This document shows, in pieces, positions 9,192 through 19,187 of a stretch of DNA of 64,000 nt. The translations under genes were made by a program, and so were the position numbers. The stretch covers positions 1,674,001 to 1,738,000 of the forward strand of contig NZ_CP046919.1 in the NCBI RefSeq assembly GCF_011387195.1, written 5' to 3'. Under the pieces are notes generated by a model that was not told the DNA's origin, ran no database searches, and saw only the letters and a list, made by a program, of their open reading frames with translations. The first letter of the stretch is position 1; every line of letters begins with the position of its first letter. The DNA is from Streptococcus ruminicola. Lineage in GTDB: Bacteria; Bacillota; Bacilli; Lactobacillales; Streptococcaceae.

Positions 9192-10442
9192 ATGATTTTT
9201 GACAAGGAAAACTACGAAGCATTTGACACCGAACTTTGGCAAGCTATCCATGCGGAAGAAGTTCGTCAACAAAATAACATTGAACTCATTGCCTCTGAAA
9301 ATGTTGTTTCTAAAGCTGTTATGGCAGCTCAAGGAACGGTACTGACAAATAAATATGCCGAAGGTTATCCTGGCAAACGTTATTATGGCGGTACTGATTG
9401 TGTGGACGTGGTTGAAAATTTGGCTATCGAACGTGCCAAAGAATTGTTTGGTGCTAAGTTTGCCAATGTTCAACCGCATTCAGGAAGTCAAGCTAATGCC
9501 GCAGCATACATGGCTTTAATCCAACCAGGTGATACTGTCCTTGGAATGGATTTGGCTGCAGGTGGTCACTTGACTCATGGGGCATCAGTCAGCTTTTCAG
9601 GAAAAACATACCACTTTGTCTCTTATTCAGTTGACCCTGTCACAGAACGTATCGATTATGATAAATTGGCAGATTTGGCTAAAGAAGTCAAACCTAAATT
9701 AATCGTTGCTGGGGCGTCAGCTTATTCACGTATTATTGATTTTCCGAGATTCCGCGAGATTGCAGACAGCGTTGGTGCTTATCTAATGGTTGATATGGCC
9801 CACATTGCTGGTCTTGTGGCATCTGGTCATCACCCAAGTCCAGTCCCATATGCTCATGTGACAACGACAACTACTCACAAAACCCTTCGTGGCCCTCGTG
9901 GCGGACTCATTTTGACGAATGATGAAGCTATTGCTAAGAAAATTAATTCTGCGGTCTTTCCGGGTCTTCAAGGTGGTCCATTGATGCATGTGATTGCTGG
10001 AAAAGCTGTCGCTCTAAAAGAAGCGCTGGATCCAGCTTTCAAAGAATACGGTGAACAGGTGATTAAAAATGCAGCTGCTATGGCTGATGTCTTTAATCAA
10101 CACTCTGATTTCCGTGTCATTTCAGGCGGTACAGATAACCACGTCTTTTTGGTTGACGTGACTAAAGTGGTTGAAAATGGAAAATTGGCACAAAATATTC
10201 TTGAGTCTGTTAACATTACGCTTAACAAAAATTCTATTCCATTTGAAACCTTGTCACCGTTTAAGACATCTGGTATTCGTATTGGTTCACCAGCCATTAC
10301 CAGTCGTGGAATGGGTGAGAAAGAATCACGCCTTATTGCTGAATTGATTGTAAAAGCTCTTGAAAACTATCAAAACGAAACTATTTTAGAGGAGGTTCGT
10401 CGTGAGGTTAAAGCATTGACAGATGCTTTCCCACTTTATTAA
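9192..10442 (+). CDS. glyA: Serine hydroxymethyltransferase
   Basis: PLP enzyme interconverting serine and glycine and charging tetrahydrofolate with one-carbon units. The frame is open from 9123, but ATG 9192 follows AAAAGGAG and gives the standard N-terminus [12 protein letters not shown] and 416 residues. The PLP lysine is in [16 protein letters not shown], and [10 protein letters not shown] and [13 protein letters not shown] are family-defining. It ends a housekeeping run that links to the next gene by a 40-base gap with a small hairpin. Confidence 0.97.
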   Translation: MIFDKENYEAFDTELWQAIHAEEVRQQNNIELIASENVVSKAVMAAQGTVLTNKYAEGYPGKRYYGGTDCVDVVENLAIERAKELFGAKFANVQPHSGSQANAAAYMALIQPGDTVLGMDLAAGGHLTHGASVSFSGKTYHFVSYSVDPVTERIDYDKLADLAKEVKPKLIVAGASAYSRIIDFPRFREIADSVGAYLMVDMAHIAGLVASGHHPSPVPYAHVTTTTTHKTLRGPRGGLILTNDEAIAKKINSAVFPGLQGGPLMHVIAGKAVALKEALDPAFKEYGEQVIKNAAAMADVFNQHSDFRVISGGTDNHVFLVDVTKVVENGKLAQNILESVNITLNKNSIPFETLSPFKTSGIRIGSPAITSRGMGEKESRLIAELIVKALENYQNETILEEVRREVKALTDAFPLY

Positions 10443-10483
10443 CGAACAGCTGAACACTTTTAAGTGTTCAGACAGACTTAACC

Positions 10484-11461
10484 ATGATTGATTTGTATAT
10501 TAAACGCATTGTTATTCATCAATTTACGCCAAATGATACGGAATTGATTTTGTCAGATCAGTTATTGACGATTACGCCGCGTATTGATGAGTATTTTCGT
10601 AAAAAATTAAGCAAAGTTTTCTCAGATGAAGCCAAACGTGGAACGTTCTCAGAAGACAATGTCTTTCTTAGTTATTTAAGTGATGATTTGATGGAATCAT
10701 CCGTTAAAATCGCTCAGCTTTGGAAAGAAGAGTTTGTCATTTCTGATAATCAAAAGACAAATGATTTGGTCTTCATCCAGTTTGATAAAGACGGTGTTGA
10801 GCATTTTGCTTTCCTTCGTGTGGCGTTAAGAGAAAATTTCACGCATATCTCAAGTGACAGTGAAAGTCCGATTAAAATCACACAAAATAATTACCCATCT
10901 GCGGCTCAAACACCAGATGAAGCCTTGGTGATTAATCGTGTTAACCATCATTATTATTTGATTGAAAAACGCATTAAGCACAATGGTAGCTTTGCCAACT
11001 ATTTCTCAGAGAATCTCTTGCAAGTTCAGCCTGAACAGTCGGTCAAAAAATCGATTAAAATGGTGGAACAAGCAGCCCAAAAAATTGCTGAAAACTTCCA
11101 ACAAGATGATTTTGCTTTCCAATCAAAAATGAAAGCAGCCATTCACAAAAACTTGGAAGAAGAGCAAGAATTATCACCTGAAAAGCTGGCAGATCAACTC
11201 TTTGACAATAATTTAACAGCTCGTTTAACCTTTGTTGATGAGTTGAAAGAGAGCATTCCAGAGCCTATTCAGGTGTCGGATATTGACCACTCGCGTCAAA
11301 CGAAAAAATTAGAGAATCAAAAATTGTCACTGTCAAATGGTATTCAATTGATTGTTCCTAATAATGTTTATGAAGACGCTGAGTCGGTTGAATTTATTCA
11401 AAATCCAAATGGAACCTATTCCATCTTGATTAAAAATATAGAGGATATTCAAAATAAATAA
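10484..11461 (+). CDS. 37-kDa nucleoid-associated protein family (NdpA/YejK-like)
   Basis: 325 residues. The N-terminus MIDLYIKRIVIHQFTPNDTE and the repeated acidic/basic pattern match the nucleoid-associated protein family whose E. coli member YejK binds the nucleoid. No enzymatic motif is visible. The stop overlaps the ATG of the following lysozyme-like gene by one base, indicating coupling. The family has no firmly established role in Gram-positives; the call rests on overall similarity. Confidence 0.78.
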   Translation: MIDLYIKRIVIHQFTPNDTELILSDQLLTITPRIDEYFRKKLSKVFSDEAKRGTFSEDNVFLSYLSDDLMESSVKIAQLWKEEFVISDNQKTNDLVFIQFDKDGVEHFAFLRVALRENFTHISSDSESPIKITQNNYPSAAQTPDEALVINRVNHHYYLIEKRIKHNGSFANYFSENLLQVQPEQSVKKSIKMVEQAAQKIAENFQQDDFAFQSKMKAAIHKNLEEEQELSPEKLADQLFDNNLTARLTFVDELKESIPEPIQVSDIDHSRQTKKLENQKLSLSNGIQLIVPNNVYEDAESVEFIQNPNGTYSILIKNIEDIQNK

Positions 11462-12063
11462 TGTTTAAGTTCTTAAAACGCCTGATTGTACTGGCATTTG
11501 TCATTTTCTGTGGCTACCAAGTTTACGTCACTCATGAAAATGTTCATAATGTATTGCAGTATAAAAGCATGGTCAAAGAGATTTTAGACGATAATGACAC
11601 CACAGCCAACGTTGAGTTGGTCTTGGCAATGATTTACACAGAAACAAAGGGAAATGATGGCGACGTTATGCAATCTAGCGAAAGTTCAGACGGCGTTGCT
11701 AATTCCATCACTGATAGTAAAACGAGTATTCGCCAAGGGGTCACAGTCCTTTCAGAAAATCTTTCTTTAGCCCATGAGGCAGGAGTAGATGTTTGGACAG
11801 CTGTTCAAGCTTATAACTTTGGAACATCTTATATTGATTATGTTGCAAGGCACGGTAGTAAAAATACAATTACTTTAGCTAAAACTTATTCACGCGATGT
11901 AGTAGCTCCAAGTCTTGGTAACACGACTGGTGAATCTTATTTTTACTATCATCCTCTGGCTTTGATTTCAGGTGGACAGCTATATCGAAATGGTGGTAAT
12001 ATTTACTACTCGCGTGAGGTTCATTTTAATTTATATTTGATTGAATTAATGAGCTTATTTTAA
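11461..12063 (+). CDS. Membrane-anchored lysozyme-like protein (PvaA-like)
   Basis: 200 residues. An N-terminal hydrophobic anchor (FLKRLIVLAFVIFCGYQV) is followed by a lysozyme-fold domain with AMIYTETKGNDGDVMQSSES, where the Glu of YTETKG is the expected general acid. AVQAYNFG and YARDVV-like segments (here TYSRDVV) are as in CwlT-type muramidases and the pneumococcal antigen PvaA. It is probably a surface muramidase or lytic transglycosylase acting on peptidoglycan. It starts inside the stop codon of the nucleoid protein gene, an odd functional pairing. Confidence 0.82.
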   Translation: MFKFLKRLIVLAFVIFCGYQVYVTHENVHNVLQYKSMVKEILDDNDTTANVELVLAMIYTETKGNDGDVMQSSESSDGVANSITDSKTSIRQGVTVLSENLSLAHEAGVDVWTAVQAYNFGTSYIDYVARHGSKNTITLAKTYSRDVVAPSLGNTTGESYFYYHPLALISGGQLYRNGGNIYYSREVHFNLYLIELMSLF

Positions 12064-12108
12064 AATAGTAAGGTTTAGAGTTTAATATCTCTATTAAAAA
12101 AGAGAAAT

Positions 12109-13833
12109 ATGAAATATTTAAGTCGTTATTTCAAAGGGTACCTTAAAGAGACTGTCTTAGGTCCCCTTTTCAAATTGTTTGAAGCATCTTTTGAATTATT
12201 AGTTCCTATTATCATTGCGCGAATCGTTGATACGATTATTCCAAGCAATAACAAGATGAATCTTGTTTTGATGATTGGACTTTTGTTCCTATTCGCTGTT
12301 GTCGGTGTTATTGTGGCGATTACTGCACAATACTTTTCTTCAAAAGCCGCAGTTGGCTATACGCGTCAGCTGACCAAGGATTTGTTTAAAAAAATCATGG
12401 GCTTGAGTAAGGAAGACCGTGATAAACTGACAACTTCAAGTTTGGTAACACGCTTAACCAGCGATACTTACCAAATCCAAACAGGAATTAACCAATTCTT
12501 GCGTCTTTTCTTACGCGCACCGATTATTGTCTTTGGTGCCATCATCATGGCTTTTAATATCAGCCCTAAGATGACTATCGACTTTTTGGTCATGGTTGCC
12601 ATTTTATTTGTGATTGTCTTTACCATGTCACATCTTTTGAATCCAATCTATGCTAAGATTCGTCGTGCGACAGATAAGATTGTTAACATGACACGTCAAC
12701 AATTAGAAGGGGTTCGTGTTATTCGAGCTTTTGGTCAAGTGGACAAGGAAGAAAGAGAATTTGCGGCTGCTAACCAAAACTACACTGACTTGCAATTAAA
12801 AGCGGGGCGCTTATCAAGTTTGGTAACCCCACTGACTTACCTTGTGGTAAACAGCACTTTGATTCTTGTCATTTGGCAAGGAAATATCCAAATCGGTAAA
12901 GATCTTCTTTCTCAAGGGATGTTGATTGCCTTGGTTAACTACCTTTTGCAAATTTTGACTGAATTGCTTAAGATGACAATGCTTGTAACCTCTCTTAACC
13001 AATCATTTATCAGTGCTAAACGTATCACAGAAGTTTTTGAAAAAGAGTCTGAAGACTTGTCGACTGAGCTTGAAGAAATGACATCTGATTTTGCGGTTAG
13101 CGTGAGTGATATGAGCTTCACTTATCCAACAGCAGCAGAACCATCACTATCACACATTGATTTTCAACTAAATTCAGGTGACTTTTTAGGAGTTATTGGA
13201 GGAACGGGTTCAGGGAAATCAACCTTAGTTGAACTCCTTACACATCTCTACACACCTCAGGAAGGTCGCTTAGCCATTTTCCAAAATCAAAAATCGCCTA
13301 AAACCTTAGGTGAGTGGCGCTCATGGGTAAATGTGGTGCCACAAAAAGCCGAGCTTTTCCAAGGTACGATTCGTTCTAACTTAACTCTAGGAATGAAGGG
13401 TGATGTGAGCGATGAGACGCTTTGGAAAGCTTTGGATATTGCACAAGCGAGTGATTTTGTTTCTGAAAAAGAAGGACAGCTTGATGCGACAGTTGAAGCT
13501 TTTGGACGTAATTTTTCTGGTGGGCAACGTCAACGTTTGACGATTGCGCGTGCTATTGTTCAAAAAGCTCCGCTTCTTATTTTGGATGATTCAACATCAG
13601 CCCTTGATTACTTGACAGAATCAAAATTATTGACTGCTATTCATGAGCAACTGAGTGATACAACTTTGATTTTGATTTCACAACGTACTAATAGTTTGAA
13701 GGCTGCTGATAAGATTTTGCTTTTGGATAAGGGACATCAACTAGGATTTGCTAGTCACGATGACTTGCTTGCAACTAATGAGCTTTACCGAGACATCCAT
13801 TACTCACAACACCAAAAAGGAAAGGAGGACTAG
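12109..13833 (+). CDS. ABC exporter half-transporter, degenerate-site subunit
   Basis: 574 residues: six N-terminal membrane segments, then a nucleotide-binding domain from about residue 345. Walker A is GGTGSGKST, the signature is FSGGQ and Walker B is LLILDDSTSALD. The residue after Walker B is Asp instead of the catalytic Glu, and the H-loop His is replaced by Gln (LILISQRTNS). These are the marks of the degenerate half of a heterodimeric exporter (LmrC/PatA/BmrC type). It sits 3 bases upstream of its partner. The substrate is probably a drug or lipid, but cannot be told from sequence. Confidence 0.9.
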   Translation: MKYLSRYFKGYLKETVLGPLFKLFEASFELLVPIIIARIVDTIIPSNNKMNLVLMIGLLFLFAVVGVIVAITAQYFSSKAAVGYTRQLTKDLFKKIMGLSKEDRDKLTTSSLVTRLTSDTYQIQTGINQFLRLFLRAPIIVFGAIIMAFNISPKMTIDFLVMVAILFVIVFTMSHLLNPIYAKIRRATDKIVNMTRQQLEGVRVIRAFGQVDKEEREFAAANQNYTDLQLKAGRLSSLVTPLTYLVVNSTLILVIWQGNIQIGKDLLSQGMLIALVNYLLQILTELLKMTMLVTSLNQSFISAKRITEVFEKESEDLSTELEEMTSDFAVSVSDMSFTYPTAAEPSLSHIDFQLNSGDFLGVIGGTGSGKSTLVELLTHLYTPQEGRLAIFQNQKSPKTLGEWRSWVNVVPQKAELFQGTIRSNLTLGMKGDVSDETLWKALDIAQASDFVSEKEGQLDATVEAFGRNFSGGQRQRLTIARAIVQKAPLLILDDSTSALDYLTESKLLTAIHEQLSDTTLILISQRTNSLKAADKILLLDKGHQLGFASHDDLLATNELYRDIHYSQHQKGKED

Positions 13834-13836
13834 AAG

Positions 13837-15573
13837 ATGAAAGCAAGAAAACAATCTGATACAAGTCGTCGTTTGTTTAAAGAACTTCTTTCTCAAAAGG
13901 GACTTGTGATTGGAGCGACTCTTGGAACAATTGCCCAAGTGGCTCTAACGGTTTACCTTCCTGTCCTAATTGGTAATGCAGTTGACGTGGTGTTATCACC
14001 AAAATCATTGACCTTGATTATCCCGATTATCACGAAAATGGCAATTGTCATTGGTCTAAATACTTTGGTTCAGTGGTTGAATCCATTGATTTACAATCGT
14101 TTGACCTTTGGTTATATCTATGATCTTCGTCAAAGAGTTATGGCAAAATTGAACCAAATGCCAATTTCTTATCTTGATAAGAAGAGTTCTGGTGATTTGG
14201 TCAGTCGTGTCACAACTGACGCTGAGCAATTAAGTAATGGTCTCTTGATGGTCTTCAACCAATTTTTCATTGGGGTTTTGACAATTATCATTACTATCGT
14301 GACAATGGCTGACATTGATTTATTGATGCTTGGTTTGGTGCTTATTTTGACACCTTTATCTCTTTTCTTAGCACGCTTTATTGCTAATAAGAGCTATCAT
14401 TTGTATCAAAAACAAACTAAATCTCGTGGTCGCCAAACGCAGTACATTGAAGAGATGATTCGTCAAGAAAGTCTTTTGCATGTCTTTAATGCGCAAGAAG
14501 CAGCGATTGATACTTTCACAGAAATCAATGATACTTATGCGGACTATTCACAAGGTGCCATTTTCTATTCATCAACGGTTAACCCATCAACACGCTTTAT
14601 CAATAGTTTGATTTACGCTTTGCTTGCAGGTGTTGGGGCTCTCCGTATCATGTCAGGTGCCTTTACCGTTGGTCAATTGACAACTTTCTTGAATTACGTC
14701 ACTCAATATACCAAACCATTTAATGATATTTCATCAGTCTTGTCTGAATTGCAAGGAGCCATTGCCTGTGCGGAACGACTTTACGATATTTTAGATGAAG
14801 AATACGAGCCACTTCCAGTAAAAGCACAGCTTGATGCTGATAAGATTCAAGGACAAATTGAATTTAAAGATGTGTCATTTGGTTACACACCACAGAAAAC
14901 TTTGATTAATCATTTGAATCTCTCAATCCCTGCCGCTTCTAAAGTTGCTATCGTTGGGCCGACTGGTGCTGGTAAATCAACTTTGATTAATCTTTTGATG
15001 CGTTTCTACGAAGTTGATAAGGGTGCAATTTACCTTGATGGCGTGTCAATGGCTGATTACTCAGTTGAAGAGCTCCGCCAACAAATCGGTATGGTTCTGC
15101 AAGAGACTTGGTTAAAAGTCGGAACAATTCATGATAACATCGCTTATGGTAATCCAGAGGCTACTCGTGAAGAAGTGATTGCAGCAGCAAAAGCAGCCAA
15201 CGCAGATTTCTTCATTCGTCAATTGCCAAATGGTTATGACACTTACTTGTCTGATGCGGGAGCGTCATTGTCACAAGGTCAACGTCAGCTTTTGACTATC
15301 GCTCGTATTTTTGTGAAATTACCAAAAATCTTGATTTTGGACGAAGCGACATCATCTATCGATACTCGCACAGAAATCCTTGTTCAAGAAGCCTTTGAAA
15401 AATTGATGAAGGGTCGTACAAGCTTTATCATCGCTCACCGTTTGTCAACGATTCAATCAGCCGACTGTATCTTAGTAATGGTTGATGGTGACATCGTAGA
15501 ATACGGTACCCATGACGAGCTAATGACAAAACAAGGCGTTTATTATCAAATGCAGACAGCACAAGCTGGATAG
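13837..15573 (+). CDS. ABC exporter half-transporter, catalytically canonical subunit
   Basis: 578 residues with six N-terminal membrane segments and a C-terminal ATPase: Walker A GPTGAGKST, signature LSQGQ, Walker B LILDEATSSID with the catalytic Glu, and H-loop IIAHRLSTI. With the preceding gene it forms a heterodimer. The composite site using this protein's Walker motifs and the partner's FSGGQ signature should be hydrolytic, while the other (partner Walker motifs plus LSQGQ) should be degenerate. Start ATG 13837 follows AAAGGAGGACTAGAAG. Confidence 0.92.
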   Translation: MKARKQSDTSRRLFKELLSQKGLVIGATLGTIAQVALTVYLPVLIGNAVDVVLSPKSLTLIIPIITKMAIVIGLNTLVQWLNPLIYNRLTFGYIYDLRQRVMAKLNQMPISYLDKKSSGDLVSRVTTDAEQLSNGLLMVFNQFFIGVLTIIITIVTMADIDLLMLGLVLILTPLSLFLARFIANKSYHLYQKQTKSRGRQTQYIEEMIRQESLLHVFNAQEAAIDTFTEINDTYADYSQGAIFYSSTVNPSTRFINSLIYALLAGVGALRIMSGAFTVGQLTTFLNYVTQYTKPFNDISSVLSELQGAIACAERLYDILDEEYEPLPVKAQLDADKIQGQIEFKDVSFGYTPQKTLINHLNLSIPAASKVAIVGPTGAGKSTLINLLMRFYEVDKGAIYLDGVSMADYSVEELRQQIGMVLQETWLKVGTIHDNIAYGNPEATREEVIAAAKAANADFFIRQLPNGYDTYLSDAGASLSQGQRQLLTIARIFVKLPKILILDEATSSIDTRTEILVQEAFEKLMKGRTSFIIAHRLSTIQSADCILVMVDGDIVEYGTHDELMTKQGVYYQMQTAQAG

Positions 15574-15604
15574 ACCATTTGTTTTGTTACATAAATATAA
15601 ATAT

Positions 15605-15644
15605 GCAAAAAAGTGATTAGAAATATTTTCTAATCGCTTTTTTT
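15605..15644 (+). terminator. Bidirectional terminator between the ABC exporter and amylase genes
   Basis: AAAAAAGTGATTAGAAA and TTTCTAATCGCTTTTTTT form a long stem with A and T runs on both sides. It lies between convergent genes. Confidence 0.88.
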
Positions 15645-15650
15645 AGATCA

Positions 15651-17108
15651 TTATTTTGCTAGTGGTATCCAAGTGCTGATTGATTTTTCACCGACTAGGA
15701 AATCGCCATAGCCTTGCTCATCGATTTGGACATGCGCAGCTTGGTTGCCAAGAGCATCAGTGAACAATTTACCACCCCATTTTTCTCCAACAAACATGCG
15801 CTTTGATGTGGATTTACTATTGTTGATGAGAACAGCAAGAGCAGTAGGGTGTTTGTCATCTCCAAGGCAAGTCCAGCCTATACAGTTAGCTTGGTCAAAG
15901 TAATCTAGTTCTTGACCATAAACGGCGTTTTTTCTAAGTTCAAGCAATTTATCAACGACAGTTTGGAAGCTTTCCTGAGCAAATTGTCCCGAAATGCCGT
16001 AATAATCTCCGTAGAAAATGCAAGGAAGTCCAGTTTGACGAAGTAAAATGAGGGCATAAGCTGCTGGTTTAAACCATTCTTCGATAGTTGATTCCAGTGC
16101 TTGACCACGTTGGGTATCATGATTATCAACAAAAGTAACAGCAGAATCTGGATGATTTTTCACTAAAGTTTGCTCGAAAATCTGACGTAAATCATAAGTT
16201 TCTTTGGCTTTACTTGCTTCAAAGAGATTTTGGTGTAGACGAACATCGACCAAATCAAATCGATAATCAGTACTTGCTAGGTAATCATTATTTGACTTTT
16301 CATCACCGTTCCAAAATTCACCAAAAACGTAAAAATCATTGCCGTACTTGGCTTTCATATCACGGATAAAGTTTCCCATGAAGAAAGAATCGATGTGCTT
16401 AATGGCGTCTAAACGAAATCCCTTAACACCAGTTGTTTCAACAAACCAATCAGCCCAATCGTAGATATTTTTAATGACTTCTGGATGTTTGAAATCTAGG
16501 TCGGCATACATAAGGTAGTCGTAATTCCCATTTTCACCGTCAACTAAATCTTGGTTTGCCCAGCCTTTATTGTCTCCTTGAATTTGGAAAATGCCCGTTT
16601 TGCCAGTTTTGACATCATAGTCTGTGCCAGTAAAGTGATACCAATGCCATTCAAAATCGTTGTAGGCATGGTGGCGACCATCAAAGGTAAAATTTGTCCA
16701 CCCTTCAATTTCAAAAGTCTGACTGAGGACTTTTGTCCGATCTTCAGGAGCAACCTCGACAACCTTAAAAGTTTCAGTGTGGTCAGCTGCAGCCTTGTGA
16801 TTTAAAATAACATCAGCCAATGGCTCAATACCATTACTTTTAAGAGCTGAAATAGCTTCAAGGTAGTCAGCTTTTGTTCCGTATTTTGTTCGAACGGTTC
16901 CTTTTTGGTTAAATTCACCTAGGTCAAAAAGGTCATAGACGCCATAGCCCACATCACCATCATGCGTCGCTTTAAAAGCAGGGGGCATCCAAATTTTGGT
17001 GATACCTTTTTGGGCAAGATGAGAAGCATCAGCTGCCAAACGTTTCCAGTGCTTGCCGTCATTTGGTAAATACCATTCAAAGTATTGCATCAAAGTTTCA
17101 TTTGTCAT
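15651..17108 (-). CDS. Cytoplasmic alpha-amylase, GH13
   Basis: Hydrolyses internal alpha-1,4 bonds of malto-oligosaccharides or glycogen-like glucan. There is no signal peptide, so it acts inside the cell. ATG 17108 (MTNETLMQYFEWYLPNDG) follows TTGAGGTACTCGATC; a TTG at 17123 lies inside that ribosome site and is unlikely. At 485 residues it has the GH13 motifs DVILNHKAAADH, GFRLDAIKH (nucleophile Asp), VFGEFWNGD (acid/base Glu) and FVDNHDTQRG (third Asp), as in liquefying amylases of the AmyA type. A cre palindrome upstream suggests CcpA control. Confidence 0.93.
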   Translation of the reverse strand: MTNETLMQYFEWYLPNDGKHWKRLAADASHLAQKGITKIWMPPAFKATHDGDVGYGVYDLFDLGEFNQKGTVRTKYGTKADYLEAISALKSNGIEPLADVILNHKAAADHTETFKVVEVAPEDRTKVLSQTFEIEGWTNFTFDGRHHAYNDFEWHWYHFTGTDYDVKTGKTGIFQIQGDNKGWANQDLVDGENGNYDYLMYADLDFKHPEVIKNIYDWADWFVETTGVKGFRLDAIKHIDSFFMGNFIRDMKAKYGNDFYVFGEFWNGDEKSNNDYLASTDYRFDLVDVRLHQNLFEASKAKETYDLRQIFEQTLVKNHPDSAVTFVDNHDTQRGQALESTIEEWFKPAAYALILLRQTGLPCIFYGDYYGISGQFAQESFQTVVDKLLELRKNAVYGQELDYFDQANCIGWTCLGDDKHPTALAVLINNSKSTSKRMFVGEKWGGKLFTDALGNQAAHVQIDEQGYGDFLVGEKSISTWIPLAK

Positions 17109-17166
17109 GATCGAGTACCTCAAAGAGAAAGACTTTTTCTTTTATTTTAGCAGAAAGTTTAAATAA

Positions 17167-17180
17167 TGCAAACGTTTGCG
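17167..17180 (-). promoter_or_regulatory. Probable cre (CcpA) site upstream of the amylase gene
   Basis: TGCAAACGTTTGCG contains the perfect 12-base palindrome GCAAACGTTTGC and the cre core AANCGNT. It lies about 60 bases before the amylase start, in the promoter region, so carbon catabolite repression is expected. Confidence 0.7.
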
Positions 17181-17221
17181 CTATAAAAATAACAAAAAGT
17201 TCCAAGAAAAATTCCCAGAAC

Positions 17222-17836
17222 TTAGATGATATGAATGACCCATTCACCACCATAAAAAAGCAGTAAAATGTGACCGATAATTGAGATGGGTTTGCAGCAG
17301 ACGATGATTCTAGCGAAGGTTTTAAACTGCATGTTACTGAGAGCTGCTAACATAACCAGTAAGTCTGCAGGGGCAAAAGGTAGAAGCATACAAATAATGA
17401 AAATCACGGTAAAGGATTTATGACCTTCAATCAAATCTTCGTATTTTTTCAGTGTACTTTCTTTGATAAAGAGAAGGCAGAAACGCTTTCCATACCAACG
17501 TGTTAGCAAAAATAAAATCATTGTGCCGATAATAATTCCGATACAACTTGTCAAAACACCAACAAGAGGATGGAAAGTCATGACAGCAAGCATCATGGTC
17601 AGACTTGCTGGAACGATTGGCACGACAACTTGCATCATTTGAAAAAGGGTGAAAAAGAGTGCACCCCAGACTTTATCCTGTCCAATTAGTGCTTGGATTT
17701 TTTCCTGATTAGTCAGATAGCCGTGTTGGTATAGCCAAAAAATACAGGCACACGAAACGATAAAGACAAGAGCTGATAGGATATGAATTAAGCGCTGAAT
17801 AATTTTATAATGTTGAAACAAAAACAAATCCCCCAT
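17222..17836 (-). CDS. TVP38/TMEM64 (DedA-like) family membrane protein
   Basis: 204 residues with about five hydrophobic segments. The family core is seen in VVVPIVPASLTMMLA, GTMILFLLTRWYGKRF and MLLPFAPADLLVMLAALSNM (the FxPxxP-D pattern of SNARE-associated/VTT proteins). Members are implicated in lipid scrambling and membrane homeostasis. The ribosome site is weak (AAAGAAAG), so the exact start is less sure. It stands alone between the amylase and the dehydrogenase operon. Confidence 0.8.
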   Translation of the reverse strand: MGDLFLFQHYKIIQRLIHILSALVFIVSCACIFWLYQHGYLTNQEKIQALIGQDKVWGALFFTLFQMMQVVVPIVPASLTMMLAVMTFHPLVGVLTSCIGIIIGTMILFLLTRWYGKRFCLLFIKESTLKKYEDLIEGHKSFTVIFIICMLLPFAPADLLVMLAALSNMQFKTFARIIVCCKPISIIGHILLLFYGGEWVIHII

Positions 17837-17957
17837 CTGATTCTTTCTTTGCTGATATCATTGTAAAGCTTTTTAGAGATAAGTCAACTTTTTAAAGAAA
17901 AATGTTTAAAAAATAAAAATAGGTCTTAAGACGGATGCAGCATAAAAGTGAAAATCA

Positions 17958-18030
17958 TATAATATAATCATCCTAAAAACTTTTCATATAACTCCGAAGC
18001 AAGTGGTTTTCCCGGCCGCTTGCTTTTTTT
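17958..18030 (+). ncRNA. Putative short RNA (about 60 nt) with its own terminator
   Basis: Overlapping TATAAT boxes (17958-17968) are followed within 30-40 bases by a strong terminator (AAGCAAGTGG with CCGCTTGCTT, then T7) ending at 18030. No open reading frame lies between, and no plus-strand gene ends nearby that would need this terminator. The loop is TTTTCCCGG. It could be a small trans-acting RNA or an aborted leader; I found no known family. Confidence 0.45.
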
Positions 18031-18094
18031 ATTGGCCGACTAATTTTAGAAATCTTGTTAATCCAAGGCGTAGCTAGCGTCTTTTTAATTTACC

Positions 18095-18108
18095 TCGAAG
18101 CGTTTGCA
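18095..18108 (+). promoter_or_regulatory. Possible cre site upstream of the 2-oxoacid dehydrogenase operon
   Basis: TCGAAGCGTTTGCA keeps the cre core (GAAGCGTTTGCA) with a few mismatches. A -10-like TATTAT lies at 18142-18147. Acetoin and pyruvate dehydrogenase operons are commonly under CcpA, which supports the call. Confidence 0.45.
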
Positions 18109-18191
18109 AAAAAGCGGTTAAATAATTTGTGATTTGCTGGATATTATCATATGATGAATGGACTACGAAAAAGATAATTGGAGGGCAAAAG

Positions 18192-19157
18192 ATGACTTTG
18201 TCTCGAGAACTATATATGGAAATGTATCTGAAGATGCAGCGTATTCGTGAATTTGATATGCGAATTAATAAGCTAGTCCGTCGTGGCTTTGTCCAAGGAA
18301 TGACACACTTTTCTGTTGGAGAAGAGGCGGCTAGTGTTGGAGCGATTGCTCATTTATCTTACGATGATATTATTTTTTCAAATCACCGTGGGCATGGACA
18401 AAGCATTGCCAAAGATATGGATTTGAATAAAATGATGGCCGAGCTTGCTGGAAAAGCAACGGGTGTGTCAAAAGGTCGCGGTGGTTCCATGCACTTGGCT
18501 GATTTTGAAAAAGGCAATTACGGCACGAATGGGATTGTTGGTGGTGGATATGCCCTTGCTGTTGGCGCAGCGATTACCCAAGATTATCAAAAAACTGGCA
18601 ATATCGTTGTGGCTTTTTCTGGCGACGGGGCAACCAACGAAGGCTCTTTTCATGAATCGGTCAACTTAGCAGCTACTTGGAAACTCCCAGTGATTTTTTA
18701 TATCATCAATAATCGCTACGGAATTTCGATGAATATCAAGCGTGCGACAAATACACCTCACCTTTATACACGCGCAGAAGCTTATGGTATTCCAGGATTT
18801 TATTGTGAGGATGGCAATGATGTTTTAGCAGTTTACGAGACAATGGGCAAGGCAGTGGAACATGTGCGTTCTGGTAATGGCCCTGCGATTGTTGAGGTAG
18901 AATCTTACCGTTGGTTCGGGCATTCAACAGCTGATGCTGGAAAATATCGTAGCAAAGAAGAGGTGGATGAGTGGAAGAAAAAAGATCCGCTTGTCAAATT
19001 CCGTACTTATTTGACGGAACATGAGCTAGCAAGTATTGCCGAACTTGATGCTATTGATGCTCAAGTGGTGAAAGAAGTCGATGAGGCTTATGAATTTGCT
19101 AAAAATAGTCCTGCACCAGATTTGTCAGTCGCTTTTGAAGATGTCTGGGTAGACTAA
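18192..19157 (+). CDS. acoA: Pyruvate/acetoin dehydrogenase E1 component, alpha subunit
   Basis: Thiamine-diphosphate E1 alpha subunit that decarboxylates a 2-oxoacid or cleaves acetoin and passes the two-carbon unit to E2. ATG 18192 follows TTGGAGGGCAAAAG; the frame is open upstream to 18129 without a ribosome site. At 321 residues it has the ThDP motif VVAFSGDGATNEGSFHESVN through IINNRYG. The aco naming follows the operon form (E1alpha, E1beta, E2, E3 with a lipoyl domain) seen in streptococci; sequence alone does not separate a pyruvate from an acetoin enzyme. Confidence 0.9.
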   Translation: MTLSRELYMEMYLKMQRIREFDMRINKLVRRGFVQGMTHFSVGEEAASVGAIAHLSYDDIIFSNHRGHGQSIAKDMDLNKMMAELAGKATGVSKGRGGSMHLADFEKGNYGTNGIVGGGYALAVGAAITQDYQKTGNIVVAFSGDGATNEGSFHESVNLAATWKLPVIFYIINNRYGISMNIKRATNTPHLYTRAEAYGIPGFYCEDGNDVLAVYETMGKAVEHVRSGNGPAIVEVESYRWFGHSTADAGKYRSKEEVDEWKKKDPLVKFRTYLTEHELASIAELDAIDAQVVKEVDEAYEFAKNSPAPDLSVAFEDVWVD

Positions 19158-19187
19158 GCAGCCTTTCATTAATAGAGGAGAAAAATA

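Noticed and set aside
17881..18030. CiaR-controlled csRNA
   Set aside because: The TTTAAG-N5-TTTAAG repeat needed at the promoter is not present with the right spacing.
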